The notes: generated by a model from the letters alone, not told the origin. Shown: positions 9,765 to 18,939, counted from the first letter of the stretch. The stretch: DNA of 64,000 bases from an uncultured Ignatzschineria sp. (GCA_945639195.1 CALZEE010000002.1:124001-188000); one strand, 5' to 3'. Program-made: numbers and translations.

Positions 9765-10478
9765 ATGTCAGAATTACTCTATGAAGGTAAAGCAAAACAG
9801 ATCTATAGCACCGATAATCCTAACCAAGTGTTAATTCACTACAAGGATGATGCGACCGCTGGAAATGGGGCGAAAAAAGCACAGTTTGAAGATAAAGGCG
9901 TTTTAAACGCAGCAATCTCAACCATGATTTTCGATTACTTAATCGAAAACGGCATTAAAACGCACCTTGTTGAGCAAGTGAATGATCGTGATGTATTATG
10001 CGAAAAGATCGATATCGTATTGCTTGAAGTGATTATGCGAAACATCGCAACAGGCTCACTCACAAGCCGTTTAGGAATTAAAGAAGGGACGGAATTAAAT
10101 CCACCAATCCTTGAGTTCTGCTACAAAAAAGACGAATTTAACGATCCCCTTATCAACGTAGATCACGCGCTTGCATTGAATCTTGCAACTCGTGAAGAGA
10201 TCGAAACAATCTCTGTTGAAGCACGTAAAATTAACGAATTGTTAAAAGTGCTCTTCGCGGAGATCGGTATTTCACTCGTTGACTTCAAAGTAGAATTTGG
10301 CCGTAATCCAGAGGGCAACATTGTCTTAGCGGATGAGATCAGCCCAGATACTTGCCGCCTTTGGGATATCGAAACACATAGCAAGCTCGATAAAGACCGT
10401 TTCCGCCAAGATTTAGGCAACGTGATTGATGCTTACCGTGAAATTCATAAGCGTCTTCTTGCGCGCAAGGAGAAATAA
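9765..10478 (+). CDS. purC: SAICAR synthetase PurC
   Basis: PurC condenses CAIR with aspartate, using ATP, to give SAICAR. ELLYEGKAKQIYSTD at the N-terminus, the RNIATGSLTSRLGI loop and DEISPDTCRLWD are family signatures. The 237-aa length is that of the short bacterial form. The ribosome-binding site is gcggaaagg. Its last codons carry the AAGGAG that serves as the ribosome-binding site of purF, and the TAA stop directly abuts the purF GTG. Confidence 0.95.
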   Translation: MSELLYEGKAKQIYSTDNPNQVLIHYKDDATAGNGAKKAQFEDKGVLNAAISTMIFDYLIENGIKTHLVEQVNDRDVLCEKIDIVLLEVIMRNIATGSLTSRLGIKEGTELNPPILEFCYKKDEFNDPLINVDHALALNLATREEIETISVEARKINELLKVLFAEIGISLVDFKVEFGRNPEGNIVLADEISPDTCRLWDIETHSKLDKDRFRQDLGNVIDAYREIHKRLLARKEK

Positions 10479-11846
10479 GTGTTTGCAGTTATTGGTAATC
10501 CAAATGCTGCTTCCTTAACGTACTACGGGCTGCATAGTTTGCAGCACCGTGGGCAAGAAGGTGCTGGAATCTCAGTGCTCGATCATGAGGGTGAAATGCA
10601 TACGATCAAAGGGGAAGGTCTTTTAACCGACGTTTTCTCAGATCCTGCTATGCTCTCTAAATTGCCGGGTACATCAGGGATTGGTCATATTCGTTATCCC
10701 TCAAACGGGGAGAAAGGTTATGACAACGTTCAGCCACTCTTAATGAAGATGAGCGATGAGAAATTCGCGATCTCCTACAACGGTAACATCACAAATACGC
10801 AAGCCCTTCGTCGTGATCTTGAAGCACAAGGCAGTGTATTTCACGCATCAGGCGATGCCGAAATTCTCGTGCATCTGATTCGCCGTAAAAAAGGGACATT
10901 CTTAGAGCGCTTAACCGCCTCACTTTTAGAGCTCGAAGGCGCATTTAACTACTTCATTTTGCATGATAGTGGTGTATATGCGGTGCGAGATCGTAAAGGG
11001 ATTCGTCCACTTTGTATCGGTAAATTGGCAGATGGCGGTTACGTCTTTGCCTCTGAAACTTGTGCGCTCGGTATCGTCGGCGCAACTTACATTCGTGATG
11101 TCATGCCGGGCGAGATCGTCTACGTGGAAGATGGCCGTATTATCTCGAGCTTCTTCACAGAAGATCGCCTTCATGCAATCTGCTTAATGGAATATGTCTA
11201 CTTTGCGCGCCCAGATAGTGATTTGGAAGAGCGTAACGTCCATAGCTTTAGAAAGCAGAGCGGTATTGAACTCTGTAAAGAGACGCATGTGGATGCAGAT
11301 ATGGTGATTGGTGTGCCAGATTCATCAATCTCGGCGGCCAATGGTTATGCAGAAGCGGCGGGGCTCCCAAATGAGATGGGACTCATCAAAAACCGTTATG
11401 TTGGCAGAACCTTCATCAAGCCGACACAAGCGCTTCGTGAGCAGGGTGTTCGTATGAAGCTTGCCCCGATTCCATCAGTGGTGAAGGGCAAACGCGTTAT
11501 TGTGATTGATGACTCGATTGTCCGCGGTACAACTAGCCGCCGTATCGTGCAGATGTTACGAGATGCCGGCGCGACAGAGATTCATATGCGAGTTTCATCA
11601 CCACCGATTATGTATCCATGCTTCTATGGCGTAGATACGTCTCATCGAGAAGATTTATTAGCACATCAGCTTGATCTCGAAGAGATGCGCCGTCATATTA
11701 AAGCAGATTCATTAGCGTTCTTAAGTAGAGAAGGCACGGTAAGAGCATTGAAGCGCTCTGAATCACTCGGCCCTAATTGCGGCGTGTGTATGGCGTGCTT
11801 CACGGGCGAATACCCAACGGATGTTGCGCATTTAAGCAGTAAATAA
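10479..11846 (+). CDS. purF: amidophosphoribosyltransferase PurF, Fe-S type, lacking the N-terminal Cys
   Basis: PurF makes phosphoribosylamine from PRPP, the committed step of purine synthesis. The protein is of the Bacillus/Streptococcus type. The transferase half has the PRPP motif VIVIDDSIVRGTTSRR. The four Fe-S cysteines of that type are visible at about residues 235, 381, 434 and 437 (HAICLMEY, YPCFYG, NCGVC). Normally the mature chain begins with the nucleophile in CGVFG. Here the chain starts M(GTG)FAVIG. Aligning on LTYYGLHSLQHRGQEGAGI puts Met at the family's Val, so Cys and Gly would fall on the codons AAA TAA, the end of purC. The GTG has AAGGAG six bases upstream. Other glutamine-site residues also drift: SDTE to GDAE (125-128), AHNGN to SYNGN. 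Glutaminase activity is probably lost. Confidence 0.9.
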   Translation: MFAVIGNPNAASLTYYGLHSLQHRGQEGAGISVLDHEGEMHTIKGEGLLTDVFSDPAMLSKLPGTSGIGHIRYPSNGEKGYDNVQPLLMKMSDEKFAISYNGNITNTQALRRDLEAQGSVFHASGDAEILVHLIRRKKGTFLERLTASLLELEGAFNYFILHDSGVYAVRDRKGIRPLCIGKLADGGYVFASETCALGIVGATYIRDVMPGEIVYVEDGRIISSFFTEDRLHAICLMEYVYFARPDSDLEERNVHSFRKQSGIELCKETHVDADMVIGVPDSSISAANGYAEAAGLPNEMGLIKNRYVGRTFIKPTQALREQGVRMKLAPIPSVVKGKRVIVIDDSIVRGTTSRRIVQMLRDAGATEIHMRVSSPPIMYPCFYGVDTSHREDLLAHQLDLEEMRRHIKADSLAFLSREGTVRALKRSESLGPNCGVCMACFTGEYPTDVAHLSSK

Positions 11847-11858
11847 TCAATAATCAGT

Positions 11859-11905
11859 CCGGCATTTATCTTACCAAACGATATGGATATGGGAGAAAAT
11901 GCCGG
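11859..11905. repeat. inverted pair of ATGCCGG words between purF and purM
   Basis: ccggcattt at 11859-11867 and aaatgccgg at 11897-11905 form 9-bp complementary arms around a 29-nt loop in the 123-bp purF-purM spacer. There is no T-run, so efficient termination is doubtful. It may act as a 3' stabilising hairpin or simply hold an uptake-word pair. Confidence 0.6.
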
Positions 11906-11969
11906 GATTGAGATCAGATAACAGATTGAAATGAAATTTTTAGCTAAAAATTTTTCAAAGGAATAGAGC

Positions 11970-12980
11970 ATGAGTGATGCATATAAGAAAGCCGGCGTAA
12001 ACCTTGAAGCAGGTTATGAATCGGTTGAACGTATTAAAAAGCATGTCGCAAGCACAATGCGTATTGGCGCAATGGACATCTTCGGAGATTTTGGCGGATC
12101 ATTCGATCTCTCAGAGCTCAACTATAAAAAACCTGTTCTCGTATCAGGAACAGATGGCGTTGGTACAAAGCTTAAACTTGCATTCGAAATGAATATCCAC
12201 GACACCATCGGGATTGATGCGGTAGCAATGTGCGTGAATGACATCTTAACGCAAGGCGCAGAGCCACTCTTCTTCTTAGATTACATTGCTTGTGGTAAAA
12301 ACGACCCAGCACAAATCGAAGCGATCGTAAAAGGCGTTTCAGAAGGCTCTAAAATGTCAGGTTCAGCGCTTCTTGGTGGTGAAACCGCAGAAATGCCGGG
12401 CTTCTATCAAGATGGCGAATACGATATTGCAGGTTTTGCAGTCGGCGTTGTTGAGAAAGATGAGCGTGTTACCAAAGCGAATGTTAAACCTGGCGATGTT
12501 ATCATCGGTTTACCTTCAAGCGGCGTGCATAGTAATGGTTTCTCATTAGTGCGTCATATCATTAAAGAGCAAGGTTTAGACTTCCATACAACGTACGAAG
12601 GCTTTGATAAGCCATTAGGCGAGGTGCTCTTAACACCAACGATGATCTACGTTAAAGAAGTTTTAAACCTTCTTAAATCCGTTAAAGTGAACGCAATGGC
12701 GCATATCACTGGTGGCGGTTTCTATGAAAACGTTCCAAGAATGCTCTCTGGCAACTTAGGCGCAAAATTTGATTCAAACGCATGGACAAAACCAGCAGTA
12801 TTCCCATTCCTTCAGAAGCAAGCGGGCATTTCAGATAAAGAGATGTTCACGGTCTTCAACATGGGCGTGGGCTATATGATCGTGGTTGATCCTAGCGTTG
12901 CAGATCAAGCGCTTTCGCTTTTAGAGAATGCATCAATCATTGGTGAAATCACTGAAACAGGCGAGGTTGAGATCGCATAA
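11970..12980 (+). CDS. purM: phosphoribosylaminoimidazole synthetase (AIR synthase) PurM
   Basis: PurM cyclises FGAM to AIR with ATP and belongs to the same ATP-binding superfamily as the PurL core. The N-terminal [20 protein letters not shown], the [14 protein letters not shown] nucleotide loop, [11 protein letters not shown] and [16 protein letters not shown] are all diagnostic. The 336-aa length is normal. The ribosome-binding site aaaggaa precedes ATG 11970. The gene follows purF after a 123-bp spacer that carries an inverted uptake-word pair, and its stop overlaps the purN start by one base. Confidence 0.95.
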   Translation: MSDAYKKAGVNLEAGYESVERIKKHVASTMRIGAMDIFGDFGGSFDLSELNYKKPVLVSGTDGVGTKLKLAFEMNIHDTIGIDAVAMCVNDILTQGAEPLFFLDYIACGKNDPAQIEAIVKGVSEGSKMSGSALLGGETAEMPGFYQDGEYDIAGFAVGVVEKDERVTKANVKPGDVIIGLPSSGVHSNGFSLVRHIIKEQGLDFHTTYEGFDKPLGEVLLTPTMIYVKEVLNLLKSVKVNAMAHITGGGFYENVPRMLSGNLGAKFDSNAWTKPAVFPFLQKQAGISDKEMFTVFNMGVGYMIVVDPSVADQALSLLENASIIGEITETGEVEIA

Positions 12981-13552
12981 TGAAAAATATTGCCATCTTT
13001 GCATCAGGAACAGGCTCTAACTTTGACGCGCTCATCAGTGCGATCGAAGCAGGGAAGCTTAGCGCAAACGTGAAGCTTTTAGTCTGTGATAAAAAATCCG
13101 CGAAAGTCATCGAAAAAGCAGAAGCGAAGGGCATTGCCACACTCGTTTTCTCTGCCAAAGATTACGCATCAAAAGCAGAATACGAGACAATGATTGTCGA
13201 GCGTCTGCGTGGGCTCGATGTAGAGTGGGTAGTATTAGCGGGCTATATGCGCCTATTGGGCGAGGTTCTATTAGACGCATATCCGCATAAAATCATTAAC
13301 ATTCATCCCTCTCTATTGCCGGCATATAAAGGCAAAGATGCAGTGCTTCAAGCGCTTAAAGCCCGTGAAAAAACGGTCGGCGTGTCGATTCATTACGTCG
13401 ATGAGGGAATGGATACCGGTCAATTGATCGCGCAAGAGTCCATCCATCTAACGGGACGCGAAAGCGAAATGGAAGTCATGGAGATGGTGCATCACATCGA
13501 GCATCAACTCTATCCTAAAACCTTAGAAGCACTCTTTACCGGTCAAAAATAG
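12980..13552 (+). CDS. purN: phosphoribosylglycinamide formyltransferase PurN
   Basis: PurN transfers the formyl group of 10-formyl-THF to GAR. It has the N-terminal IFASGTGSNFDAL phosphate loop, and the catalytic INIHPSLLPAYKG with the Asn and His of the family. The later catalytic Asp lies in HYVDEGMDTGQLIAQ. The 190-aa length is normal. The TAATG overlap with purM implies translational coupling. A hairpin terminator follows at 13563. Confidence 0.95.
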   Translation: MKNIAIFASGTGSNFDALISAIEAGKLSANVKLLVCDKKSAKVIEKAEAKGIATLVFSAKDYASKAEYETMIVERLRGLDVEWVVLAGYMRLLGEVLLDAYPHKIINIHPSLLPAYKGKDAVLQALKAREKTVGVSIHYVDEGMDTGQLIAQESIHLTGRESEMEVMEMVHHIEHQLYPKTLEALFTGQK

Positions 13553-13927
13553 GCATTGAAAGAATCCCATTAGGTGAAATTCCTGATGGGATTTTAAATG
13601 CCAAAAACTTGGCAAATGCCGGAAAAATGATGCCGAAAAGCATCGGAAAGTATCGAAAAGCAGTGAAGCTAAAAGGCAGCACTAAAGCTGGCAAGCGGTA
13701 GCAACAAGCATGCAATCCTTCAACCCAGCTTTGAATCAGCCGGAATCTACAAAGAGAAGGCTAAGACAGAAACACCAAACATATAACGCTCAGAGCAACA
13801 CTCTGAGCACCTCATTCGGGCATGACGGGCGTCATTCCCACGCGGTACGTTGATGAGAGATCTTAAGCAGACCCTTCAGCAGTATCGCAATATTATCGTT
13901 GTTATTTTAGAAAGGACAGATCTAATC
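13553..13927 (+). other. purN-purH spacer
   Basis: This 375-bp gap starts with the purN terminator. It then holds several short near-copies of the ATGCC word: atgccaaaaa about 13598, atgccgg 13616, atgccgaaaag about 13629. The remainder is unremarkable, with no convincing ORF. An in-frame ATG at 13850 would extend PurH by 26 residues, but these do not look like PurH. I looked for a ZTP riboswitch and did not find its conserved segments. Confidence 0.5.
13563..13595 (+). terminator. terminator after purN
   Basis: aatcccat at 13563-13570 pairs with atgggatt at 13586-13593, with an inner agg/cct extension, followed by a short T-run. It would separate purH from the purE-N transcript unless read through. 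Confidence 0.65.
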
Positions 13928-15469
13928 ATGACTAAGCGACGCGCTCTTTTAAGTGTAAGTGATAAAACAGGTATTACCGACTTCGCAGCGAAGCTTGTAG
14001 ATTTAGGCTTCGAGCTTATCTCAACAGGTGGTACTAAAAAATCAATCGCTGATGCGGGAATTCCCGTAAAAGATATTTCAGACATTACTGGCTTCCCAGA
14101 GATCATGGATGGACGTGTAAAAACGCTTCATCCTATGGTTCATGGCGGTCTTCTCTCTGTTCGCGGGAACGATGTTCATACAAAAGCAATGACAGATAAC
14201 GGTATTGAATATATCGATATGGTTGTTGTGAATCTCTATCCATTCAAAGAGACTGTTTCTAAGCCAAACGTACAGTACAAAGACGCGATTGAAAACATCG
14301 ATATCGGTGGACCTTCAATGCTCCGTAGTGCGGCGAAAAACCACGAATCAGTAACGGTTATCACAGATCCAGCAGATTACGATATCGTGATTGAAGAGTT
14401 CAAAGCCAATGGCGACACAACGTTCGCAACTCGCCAACGTTTAGCGCTTAAAGTGTATCAAACGACAGCAGCGTACGATGCGTTGATCGCACAATACTTC
14501 GCCAACGAATTAGGCGATGAGTTCCCAGAGAAACTCACTTTAACCTACGAGAAGCAACAAGGTCTTCGTTACGGCGAAAACCCGCACCAAGAAGCGGCAT
14601 TCTACAGAACGCCACTTGCACAAAACAACTCACTTGCGCACGCAACGCAAATTCACGGTAAAGAGCTCTCATACAACAATATCCAAGACGCAAACGCGGC
14701 TGTGAATATTATGCTTGAGTTCAAAGAGCCTGTGGTTGTCGCAGTAAAACACATGAACCCATGTGGCGTTGGCTTAGGCAAAACACTCTTTGAAGCATGG
14801 ACAAAAGCGTACGAAGCAGACTCAACGTCTATCTTTGGCGGTATCATCGCAACGAACTGTGAAGTAGATGCGAAAACAGCAGAGAAAATGAGCGAGATCT
14901 TCCTTGAGATCATCATTGCACCAAGCTTCACAGAAGAAGCGAAAGCAATCCTCATGGCGAAGAAAAACATCCGCTTATTAGAAAACAACGTTCAAGAAGC
15001 ACGCATTGCAGAGACAATGACAACAACAGCTGTGAACGGTGGTCTTTTAGTACAAAACCTCGACCGCGCAGAGATCGATGCAGATGACTTCCAAGTGGTA
15101 ACGGATCGTAAACCATCACAAGAAGAGATGGATGCATTAGTATTCGCATGGAAAATCGTGAAGCACGTTAAATCAAACGCGATCGTTGTTGCTAAAGAAG
15201 GCCAAACGCTTGGAATCGGCGCGGGTCAAATGAACCGTGTTGGTGCTGCGAAAATCGCCCTTGAGCAAGCAGGCGAAGAAGCAGTGGGTAACGTACTTTC
15301 ATCAGATGCATTCTTCCCAATGCCGGATACGCTTGAAAACGCTGCAAAAGCAGGTATCAAAGCAGTTATCCAACCAGGCGGATCAATCAAAGACCAAGAT
15401 TCAATTGATGTTGCGAACAAATACGGCATCACAATGGTCTTCACAGGAATGCGTCATTTCAAACACTAA
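13928..15469 (+). CDS. purH: bifunctional AICAR transformylase / IMP cyclohydrolase PurH
   Basis: PurH performs the last two steps to IMP. The N-terminal MGS-like cyclohydrolase domain starts [15 protein letters not shown] and contains [11 protein letters not shown] and DGRVKTLHP. The AICAR transformylase domain has [11 protein letters not shown], the catalytic KHMNPCGVG, and [12 protein letters not shown] near the C-terminus. I chose ATG 13928 (513 aa, normal length) because aaagga lies upstream and the protein then begins at the conserved start; an ORF start at 13850 adds non-homologous residues. It is the last gene of the main cluster, and purD lies at 36 kb. Confidence 0.95.
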   Translation: MTKRRALLSVSDKTGITDFAAKLVDLGFELISTGGTKKSIADAGIPVKDISDITGFPEIMDGRVKTLHPMVHGGLLSVRGNDVHTKAMTDNGIEYIDMVVVNLYPFKETVSKPNVQYKDAIENIDIGGPSMLRSAAKNHESVTVITDPADYDIVIEEFKANGDTTFATRQRLALKVYQTTAAYDALIAQYFANELGDEFPEKLTLTYEKQQGLRYGENPHQEAAFYRTPLAQNNSLAHATQIHGKELSYNNIQDANAAVNIMLEFKEPVVVAVKHMNPCGVGLGKTLFEAWTKAYEADSTSIFGGIIATNCEVDAKTAEKMSEIFLEIIIAPSFTEEAKAILMAKKNIRLLENNVQEARIAETMTTTAVNGGLLVQNLDRAEIDADDFQVVTDRKPSQEEMDALVFAWKIVKHVKSNAIVVAKEGQTLGIGAGQMNRVGAAKIALEQAGEEAVGNVLSSDAFFPMPDTLENAAKAGIKAVIQPGGSIKDQDSIDVANKYGITMVFTGMRHFKH

Positions 15470-15495
15470 TCAATCCTAGGGTTGAGAAGTATATC

Positions 15496-15517
15496 GAGCG
15501 GGCAAAGGCCCGTTCGT
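15496..15517 (+). terminator. GC-rich hairpin after purH
   Basis: The arms gagcgggc and gcccgttc flank a 4-nt loop just after the purH stop. There is no clear T-run, so it may be a weak terminator or an mRNA 3' stabiliser. A longer inverted repeat (gttggttc at about 15549 and gaaccaac at about 15593) follows. Confidence 0.4.
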
Positions 15518-15626
15518 GGAGGAAGCCTTAAAAGTAACGGAGTCAAAGTTGGTTCAATAATTACTCTATTGTGTGGTGCTTTAGCGATTAAAGAACCAAC
15601 CAAAAATCCCTGTTTTTAAGGAATGA

Positions 15627-15659
15627 AAATGCCGGAGAATGTTAAGTTCTCCGGCATTT
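15627..15659. terminator. terminator built from an inverted ATGCCGG pair
   Basis: A 13-bp perfect stem (15627-15639 with 15647-15659, 7-nt loop) contains ATGCCGG on both arms with A/T tails on each side. It sits between the purine cluster and the convergent Shedu gene and could end transcripts from both. This is the arrangement well known for uptake sequences in Neisseria and Haemophilus. Confidence 0.85.
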
Positions 15660-15676
15660 ATGTGTTTGCATAAAAA

Positions 15677-16846
15677 CTATGATTTATCCTGTTCTTCAGC
15701 ATTGTGAACTATGAATTTGGCTCGTTCATAAAGCTCGTCAAAAGTTATTATTTCTGGGTTATGTGTGTTCTTTCTATATAATTCTAATGAACGATATTGC
15801 TCTTCATTGATACCATTTTTATTTACTAATTCTGATAATTTACCGATGATAAGATATGATTTTGGTAGATAGTTAAATATATTCTCACCTGTAGGAAAGC
15901 CCTTTAAATCAGTAATAGTTATTTTGTTTCCAATTGTTTCAATGGCTGAAGCTACTGTACCTTGTACTTGAGCTACAGCACCGGCTAATTCATTTGATGG
16001 TCTCCAGCAACCAACACGATATGGAGTATTATGAAGTAGAGATGTTCTATGAGTTTTTATCTCTATAAAACATAAGTTTGATATAAAACCTTTTGATTTC
16101 ATAAGAGCATCAACTCGTTTTCCATGTGTAGCTATGTCGTAACCAGCAACAACCTGTTCGAGCTTTTTATCATTTAAAGAAGAGAGGTAAATATAATTTA
16201 AACTATAACCAAAAATCCAAGGGTTTTTTTCAAAAAATCGTTGCCATACGCCCTCATCTGTACAATTCATTTTTTGTTTACAAGATTCAAAATATACTGA
16301 ATCATTCAAAAGGGATTCAAAAATATTTAACTGCTTTTTACGATATGCAATAGCTACAATATCTTTTTTAGTAAGGGAGGAACGAACAACTTCTAATAAT
16401 ATTTCTTCATTATCTTTTAAGAGATTAACAAGTTGTTGATCTGATAATTGCGTGTGCCGTAATTTATCGTCATTTATATTAAGCGGGGCATTACTATCCA
16501 AAGGTATAAATTCAATATTTTGAATAAACTCATAAAGTTTTCCTATCTCATCGCCAACAAATGAAAAACTTGCATTGTGGGGCTTATCTGTGGCAACTGA
16601 ATACCCTTGAATATTTAAAACTGTTATATCACGAGATTTTTCAAAGAAAGTTGCTTTGATATAAGTTTTGGCATTTTCTTTGTGTCGTATTATAGTTTCT
16701 TCTTTAATTTTTGAAAATGCGTAAGAATCTTTAGATTCAATGACTTTAGAGACAATTCTAATTCGTCTATTATCGTCCCCAAAAGCTTTTAGGCTCGGGC
16801 TAACATATGTTTTATCAGGTTTTGGATCTAAATAATTATCTGTCAT
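15677..16846 (-). CDS. Shedu-family (DUF4263) antiphage nuclease
   Basis: The 389-aa product has a C-terminal DUF4263 domain, the nuclease core of the single-gene Shedu (SduA) defence system. Visible core: NPWIFGYSLNYIY, then GKRVDALMKSKG (catalytic Asp, about residue 240), then CFIEIKTHRTSLL (E-x-K, about 260), then SNELAGAVAQVQG, the conserved glutamine helix. This is a PD-(D/E)XK fold. The N-terminal about 200 residues form the variable sensor region seen in Shedu proteins. The gene is AT-rich compared with its flanks, lacks the ATGCCGG word and lies beside another AT-rich gene on the same strand, all suggesting recent transfer. Start ATG 16846. Confidence 0.8.
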   Translation of the reverse strand: MTDNYLDPKPDKTYVSPSLKAFGDDNRRIRIVSKVIESKDSYAFSKIKEETIIRHKENAKTYIKATFFEKSRDITVLNIQGYSVATDKPHNASFSFVGDEIGKLYEFIQNIEFIPLDSNAPLNINDDKLRHTQLSDQQLVNLLKDNEEILLEVVRSSLTKKDIVAIAYRKKQLNIFESLLNDSVYFESCKQKMNCTDEGVWQRFFEKNPWIFGYSLNYIYLSSLNDKKLEQVVAGYDIATHGKRVDALMKSKGFISNLCFIEIKTHRTSLLHNTPYRVGCWRPSNELAGAVAQVQGTVASAIETIGNKITITDLKGFPTGENIFNYLPKSYLIIGKLSELVNKNGINEEQYRSLELYRKNTHNPEIITFDELYERAKFIVHNAEEQDKS

Positions 16847-17081
16847 TATGCACTCCCAATTAGTTGTATTAAAAAATAGAAGTAGGAATTTTCCATTTAC
16901 CCCTTGGTTTGCTTATAGTAACTTGTCTAGTTTCTGAGAATAGTCGTATTACGATAAAAGTTCGGTGTTTGTAAAGGCTTAAGAAGATTACATAAAGTTA
17001 GGTTTGTATCAAAATTTTTATTACCTTGATGCTAAATTATTTAAAAATAAAATTCTTTTTTAAGATATATTTAAATAGATT

Positions 17082-18839
17082 TTATTTTGAGCATAATATT
17101 TCTACTTTAATGCCATTTTCACGGCATATTCCAATAAATGAAGATAATAGCCATAACAGTTGATAGATATGTGCACGTACAGAATTTCCCATTGTTAAAC
17201 TATGAAGTTGTTCTAATAAATCTTTTTTAGAAAGAAAGGGGGTTGCTAGAATTACTTTTTTGCTTGCATTAGGATTGGTATTTAGTTTATTTAATATTGT
17301 TTTTAAATTTTCTTTTTCTTCTTTTGGACTCAGATTAGTTTTTCCAGTTATATTAAACAGTTTTATTCTAGAATTTGCATAATATCCAGACCAAGATCTA
17401 TCATATTTATCAAGGTAGTCTTCCGTTGTTGCATTTATATACATTAAGTTTTTTATGGCTTGAGAAATAACCTCATGGAAATAAGATGCTCCAAGGGATT
17501 TTTTATTAATATATTTTTCGTGGATATAAGATATTTCCTTAGCTGTTATTATTATATGATCTGCCCATTCATTTCCTAAATCATCACATATACTGATAGA
17601 GTCCCCTGTATTATAAATATTTTCTATATGCTTAAATAATGAAGTATCGGGAAATGATGTCATTTCTTTTGTAATTTTCTCCGTTTCCTTTTCAGTTATA
17701 ACATTAGAAAAATCATGCTTATCGATTAAAACGTGAGTTAGAGTTGGAATAATATCGGTTATGCTTTTATCTATATAACATGTATTCCCATAGTAAGCGT
17801 ATTTAGGGGAATCAAACATACATTGTATTATTTTTGAACTATTAATGTATTTTGGCAATGATATTTTTGAATCTTTAAAATTAATAATGAATTCATTTAA
17901 AAATTTAGACTGAATAGTAATAGTTTTTTTGTTTATTTTAATATTCCCAAATTTAGAGTATTTATCATTTTTGATCTTAATAACTTTTTTAAAAAAATTA
18001 AAAAGCCTATCAATTTGATCTTTTTTTAAAATGTTATTGTTATAACTTATTGTTACCTCAGAAGACTCTACTAATTTATTGAGTCTAGCTAAGTCAATAA
18101 AAGTGGCAATAACCTTTCTGTTATCCTTAATAATAACAGATGTTAGATCTATTTTTTTAGCGAATTGCTTAATAAAAGAACTTAGTTGTTTATTCGAAAA
18201 TTGGTCACAGACTGTTTTAATCCAATTTATAATTTCAGTTATATTAAGGGGAGATTTTTGTTCTCGAATCCTATTCGTTGATGGAGTAACGCTCCAAATA
18301 TTATCTACCTTAAATGTAAACTGATTTATTATAGAGCGAGATGTAACTGATGAGGATAAGCTTTTATCTAAGTTTCCAAATGTTTCATATGAACGTTTAA
18401 AAATTGTATTAGGCCCCATATTCATGTTATTAGCGGACATCTTATTATATGACGGAGAGTTGTGCGATTGAAAATGAAGAAAATAGTCTAAAGGAAGTTC
18501 AGAATAATTTAATGTTGAATATAATAAATCCGTGTTTGATATATTTTTTTGAAAAACTATCACATAGTTTTTATATTCAATGATTAATATCATCGCAAAT
18601 TTTATTTCAACTTCTGAGGAATTAATTAAAAAACTAGGTTTATCCTCATATTTAAAGCTCATTAATGAGTAGGTTACATCCATTTTAGAAATGTTTTTTT
18701 TAACTGTTCTATAAATATAATTACCTTTTCGATGTTCTGATAATTTTCGAAATAGATTTGTGATTAAATTTTTAGATAAATTAATGTTTTTTTTATAAAA
18801 TTGTGCTGATGTTGGAAAGACAAAATTATTTTCATCCAT
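17082..18839 (-). CDS. unknown 585-aa AT-rich accessory protein, possible defence gene
   Basis: I do not recognise this protein. It is Lys/Asn/Ile-rich, with no signal peptide or obvious transmembrane helix. The N-terminal 200 residues look like a beta-rich domain. Near residue 425 there is ICDDLGNEWADHIIIT, followed by ISYIHEKYINK and SYFHEVISQAIKNLMYI. This Asp-strand-'IHxK'-'QAxKNL' arrangement recalls phage-defence proteins that end in a nuclease-like domain, but I cannot name the family. Its base composition, strand and lack of the ATGCCGG word match the Shedu gene 235 bp downstream. The two probably arrived together between purH and the 18.9-kb gene. Confidence 0.6.
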   Translation of the reverse strand: MDENNFVFPTSAQFYKKNINLSKNLITNLFRKLSEHRKGNYIYRTVKKNISKMDVTYSLMSFKYEDKPSFLINSSEVEIKFAMILIIEYKNYVIVFQKNISNTDLLYSTLNYSELPLDYFLHFQSHNSPSYNKMSANNMNMGPNTIFKRSYETFGNLDKSLSSSVTSRSIINQFTFKVDNIWSVTPSTNRIREQKSPLNITEIINWIKTVCDQFSNKQLSSFIKQFAKKIDLTSVIIKDNRKVIATFIDLARLNKLVESSEVTISYNNNILKKDQIDRLFNFFKKVIKIKNDKYSKFGNIKINKKTITIQSKFLNEFIINFKDSKISLPKYINSSKIIQCMFDSPKYAYYGNTCYIDKSITDIIPTLTHVLIDKHDFSNVITEKETEKITKEMTSFPDTSLFKHIENIYNTGDSISICDDLGNEWADHIIITAKEISYIHEKYINKKSLGASYFHEVISQAIKNLMYINATTEDYLDKYDRSWSGYYANSRIKLFNITGKTNLSPKEEKENLKTILNKLNTNPNASKKVILATPFLSKKDLLEQLHSLTMGNSVRAHIYQLLWLLSSFIGICRENGIKVEILCSK

Positions 18840-18939
18840 AACTATTATCCTGTTTTTGTTTTGTTAATTAATTTATGAATATAATAATATATGATTTAAA
18901 GTCCACTTACTAATAACAAAAGTTTTGTATGAGTTAAAA

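Noticed and set aside
13690-13927. Possible ZTP (pfl) or other purine riboswitch before purH
   Set aside because: The conserved ZTP riboswitch segments are absent and no comparable fold could be drawn.
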